DNA from: JBOFCO01 sp051646105
GTDB taxonomy: Bacteria; Pseudomonadota; Alphaproteobacteria; Rhodobacterales; Rhodobacteraceae
DNA length: 64,000 nucleotides
Assembly (NCBI GenBank): GCA_051646105.1
Contig: JBOFCO010000229.1
Location: 1-64,000 of the forward strand
Direction: 5' to 3'
Shown: positions 61,749 to 64,000 of the stretch, piece by piece
Layout of the letters: the number at the start of each line of letters is the position of its first letter
Numbering within the stretch: position 1 is the first letter of the stretch
Notes under the pieces: generated by a model
Databases searched by the model: none
The model's input: only the letters and a program-made list of their open reading frames with translations
Told to the model about the DNA's origin: nothing
Translations under genes and position numbers: made by a program

Positions 61749-63473
61749 TCAGTTTTCGTCTGTCTCGGGATCGGCAGGGATCGTATCCCGCAGCGCCGAG
61801 GGCGTATCCTGTGCCTTGGAAAGTGTCCAGCTAACCTGGGCGGCGTAATCCGTCAGCCTTGCCAGAATCTGGATCTGTCTGGTCGGGCGCGGCTTCAGCC
61901 GCCCTGTTTCCATATAGACAGAGGGTTGCAGGGTCAGGTCGCCAACGCCGTTGTATCGAAAGATCCAGATCTCGCCGCTGCGCAAGGCCATCGAAACAGC
62001 CGTTCCGCCCATATCGAGGGTCGCATCCACATCCGGATGCAAATGGAAACGTAGCGAATAGGAAATTCCTTCAAGATTGCCGAACTGCAGCACGCGATCG
62101 ACACGCCTGCGTTCCGCAGCGGTAGATGCAAGCAGTGTGTCGCTGCCTGCAAGGCTGCGACCATCCGGCGCAAGTTCCAGTTCGCGCAAATGCATCAGGC
62201 CGTGGGTCAGCAGATAGCCGTCATGGCTAAGCGTCAGCCGCTGTTCGCGGTTTTCGCCAAGGCTGGCCTGACAGCGGACCTTGATCGGCGTTTCTGCAAA
62301 GCTGTCGTCGCGACGCTTGCCAAAACGGGATGACGAAAAGCCCTCCAGCCCCAACACGGTCTGCGACGGGGTCGCCCGTGCCCCGCGATGCCAGTCGGCC
62401 CCGAACAAGGCCCCCGGCCCGCAGTTGACCAACAGCGGGCGCCGCCCCGATGTCATCTCGAACGCTAGGGTAGAGGCATGGGCCTGTGCCGAGGCCCGCC
62501 CTTTCGGAGGTGCGCTTGCGTCAACGATAACGGTCGTGCGCCCCGCCGCCAACCGGGCAAAACCCATTGCAAGACCACGAAGCGCCGATTGCCGCACGCC
62601 CGAAGCTGCCAGTGCCGCTTCCAGCCGCCCGTCTGCCCCTCGCCCCCCGCCATGAAACCGGGCAAGTCCACCATCGGCATGGCGCAATGCCCGAAGCCCC
62701 GGTGCGATACGTCCGATTGCCTCCAGCAACGGGTCGACCGGCACCTTGCCGGACTGCGTCAAGGCAGTTTGCGCCCAGGTCAGCAGGGTAAACACCTCAA
62801 GCAGTTCTTCCGGGTTGCGCGAGGGGATGCCGCCCCCTGCATCTATGCGCAGCGCGCATTCGCTGCCCAGCGCCACCTGCGCATCATCCACCTTGTCGCC
62901 CATGCCTTCCAGCGACAGCGCCGCACAGACCAGTCCGCACAATGCCTCGAACCGTGGCAGGCCGGCTTGGGCCGATTTCCAGCGCCGCGACAGGAACAGC
63001 GTTTGCCGGGCCAGTGTGGCAAACATCGCCGCGCTCTGCTCACGATCCATGCCCTGCATCAGCATGACGGCGTGGTTGACAAGCCGCATCACACGGCGCC
63101 CGGTCACATCGGGCGGCCAACCCGGCCCCTGCCCCTGCCCGTAGCGGTGCACCCATTCCAGCGTCCAGTCGCGCGCCTTTTGTCGTGCTGCGGCATCGCC
63201 CACGGCAACAAGGTCATCCAGCCAGACAAAGCCATGCAGTTCATCCGAAAAGGCCACCGAGGGTGCCGGAACGTCCCATATGGATTGTCCCTTTGGTTCA
63301 ACCAGATGTCCGGCGAACAAAAGGTTTCCTGCCAGGATCTGGCGTCCGCGCGCAAAAATCCCCATCGATCTCGGTTCTGGCTGCGATGTAAACGCCTCGA
63401 CCGGGCGCGACCGCCCGCCCGTCCGCGCATGCAGACGGTTCATCATGCGCTTGCGGGCCTCCGACCATCCCAT
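61749..63473 (-). CDS. Heparinase II/III-like protein
   Basis: A 574-residue protein with a helical N-terminal toroid (about 60-310; FVWLDDLVAVGD, GWPPDVTGRRVMRLVNH) and a C-terminal beta-rich heparinase II/III domain (about 350-540; HAHASTLAFEM-like region near QAHASTLAFEM, SHDGYLLTHGLMHLREL). Related enzymes are polysaccharide lyases, yet no signal peptide is visible, so its location and substrate are unclear. The ATG at 63473 follows GGACGGGA. It lies between rsmB and purH on the same strand, 49 nt before purH. Confidence 0.8.
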   Translation of the reverse strand: MGWSEARKRMMNRLHARTGGRSRPVEAFTSQPEPRSMGIFARGRQILAGNLLFAGHLVEPKGQSIWDVPAPSVAFSDELHGFVWLDDLVAVGDAAARQKARDWTLEWVHRYGQGQGPGWPPDVTGRRVMRLVNHAVMLMQGMDREQSAAMFATLARQTLFLSRRWKSAQAGLPRFEALCGLVCAALSLEGMGDKVDDAQVALGSECALRIDAGGGIPSRNPEELLEVFTLLTWAQTALTQSGKVPVDPLLEAIGRIAPGLRALRHADGGLARFHGGGRGADGRLEAALAASGVRQSALRGLAMGFARLAAGRTTVIVDASAPPKGRASAQAHASTLAFEMTSGRRPLLVNCGPGALFGADWHRGARATPSQTVLGLEGFSSSRFGKRRDDSFAETPIKVRCQASLGENREQRLTLSHDGYLLTHGLMHLRELELAPDGRSLAGSDTLLASTAAERRRVDRVLQFGNLEGISYSLRFHLHPDVDATLDMGGTAVSMALRSGEIWIFRYNGVGDLTLQPSVYMETGRLKPRPTRQIQILARLTDYAAQVSWTLSKAQDTPSALRDTIPADPETDEN

Positions 63474-63576
63474 GCTTGCGGCCAATCCCGTCCTGTTTTC
63501 TATCCTGCCACGCCGATTTCATTGCCCCAAAACCGCGCCCAAGGCCAGCCCCCGCTGACAGTGGGCGACAGCGCGC

Positions 63577-64000
63577 CTAGCCGCGCAGCAGGCAAGCGAT
63601 GAAAAACCCGTCCATGCCACCCAGGGAAGCCATGAAATCGGGGCGCAGCCGCAGCCCATGCTGGCCGATCCAGGCCGGGTCGATACCCGGCAGCGCGTTT
63701 GCGTCGGGGAGCAGTTGCAGATTGCCATGACGCCCGAGAGCAGAGGCGATCTGACGTTCGCCCTCTTCGGGCAACAGGGAGCATGTGCAATAGACCAGCT
63801 TTCCGCCCGGCTTCAAAAAACCCAGCGCGCGATCGATCATCCGGCCCTGCAGGGCGAACAGGTCGTTCAGACCCGCTGCGCGTTTCGCGAACGGCAGGTC
63901 AGGATGGCGGCGGATGGTTCCCGTAGCAGAACAGGGCGCGTCGAGCAAAACGGCGTCAAAAAGCGCTTCCGGCTGCCAGTCAAGCGCGTCGGCGGTGACG
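63577..64000 (-). CDS. RsmB/Nop2-family rRNA m5C methyltransferase, partial (3' part)
   Basis: Only the C-terminal 140 or so residues are in the window; the gene continues past position 64000. The methyltransferase motifs LLDAPCSATGTIRRHPD and YCTCSLLPEEGERQI are intact, each with one of the two catalytic cysteines. It should methylate a cytosine in 16S rRNA using S-adenosylmethionine. It lies 103 nt upstream of the heparinase-like gene on the same strand. Confidence 0.9.
   Translation of the reverse strand, partial: VTADALDWQPEALFDAVLLDAPCSATGTIRRHPDLPFAKRAAGLNDLFALQGRMIDRALGFLKPGGKLVYCTCSLLPEEGERQIASALGRHGNLQLLPDANALPGIDPAWIGQHGLRLRPDFMASLGGMDGFFIACLLRG

Noticed and set aside
60335..61834. 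Plus-strand open frame of 499 codons opposite purH
   Set aside because: Antisense to purH; shadow composition.
1..64000. CRISPR arrays, insertion sequences, prophage, rRNA operons
   Set aside because: No regularly spaced direct repeats, transposase or integrase motifs, phage structural genes or rRNA sequence were seen.

Overview
The window is a stretch of chromosome from a high-GC alphaproteobacterium, almost certainly Rhodobacterales (Rhodobacter/Paracoccus-type). The main evidence is the divergent regB / senC-regA-hvrA photosynthesis-redox regulon, the addB-addA pair in place of RecBCD, the amgK-murU cell-wall recycling genes, a MutL that carries the endonuclease motif, and a single-Cys ribosomal protein L36. 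Coding density is high, many genes overlap by ATGA or by about 8 nt, and base use looks even throughout. I see no phage, insertion sequence, CRISPR array or obvious genomic island; this is mostly core genome with a few accessory transport loci.

Layout. 1-14 kb: a GH3 hydrolase, a secreted unknown, an aminotransferase-ftsK pair, an aldehyde dehydrogenase divergent from a 1-Cys peroxiredoxin, a Tat-type L,D-transpeptidase, two surface-glycan glycosyltransferases, and pnp (without its usual neighbour rpsO). 14-21 kb: a dctBD-type two-component system directly followed by a tripartite tricarboxylate transporter (tctCBA), then a convergent FAD amine oxidase-like gene. 22-27 kb: an HdeD-like membrane protein and a ribose/fructose-type ABC importer (ATPase, permease, binding protein) ending in a FucU/RbsD mutarotase, with strong operator-like dyads upstream. 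27-36 kb: secB, fxsA, a Tim44-domain protein, mltA, an Smr protein, then an overlapping hslV-membrane protein-hslU-lipoprotein hydrolase operon and a glycan-related unknown. 36-45 kb: one long operon tsaE-amgK-murU-addB-addA-trxA, with a PAS-only sensor upstream of it. 46-50 kb: regB, senC, regA, hvrA. 50-53 kb: an HD hydrolase, dinB with an N-terminal Cys-rich ribbon, an N-formylglutamate amidohydrolase, tRNA-Val and rpmJ. 53-64 kb: rmuC-mutL, then purH-lspA-BamF-like lipoprotein-two M16 peptidases, a heparinase II/III-like gene, and the 3' part of an rsmB-like rRNA methyltransferase that runs off the window.

Themes. Several blocks deal with the cell envelope (FtsK, L,D-transpeptidase, MltA, AmgK/MurU, LspA, BamF-like, glycosyltransferases), genome maintenance (AddAB, MutL, RmuC, DinB) and solute uptake (TctCBA, RbsABC-like). 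No clearly new multi-gene system stands out. The most unusual items are the hslV-membrane protein-hslU operon, an MltA with no export signal lying in the same frame as the preceding Tim44 gene, a DctD whose sigma-54 contact loop reads GAFPGA next to a degenerate -24/-12 site, the regulator-less sugar operon with stacked dyads, and terminator-like hairpins with no upstream gene near 14.2 kb.
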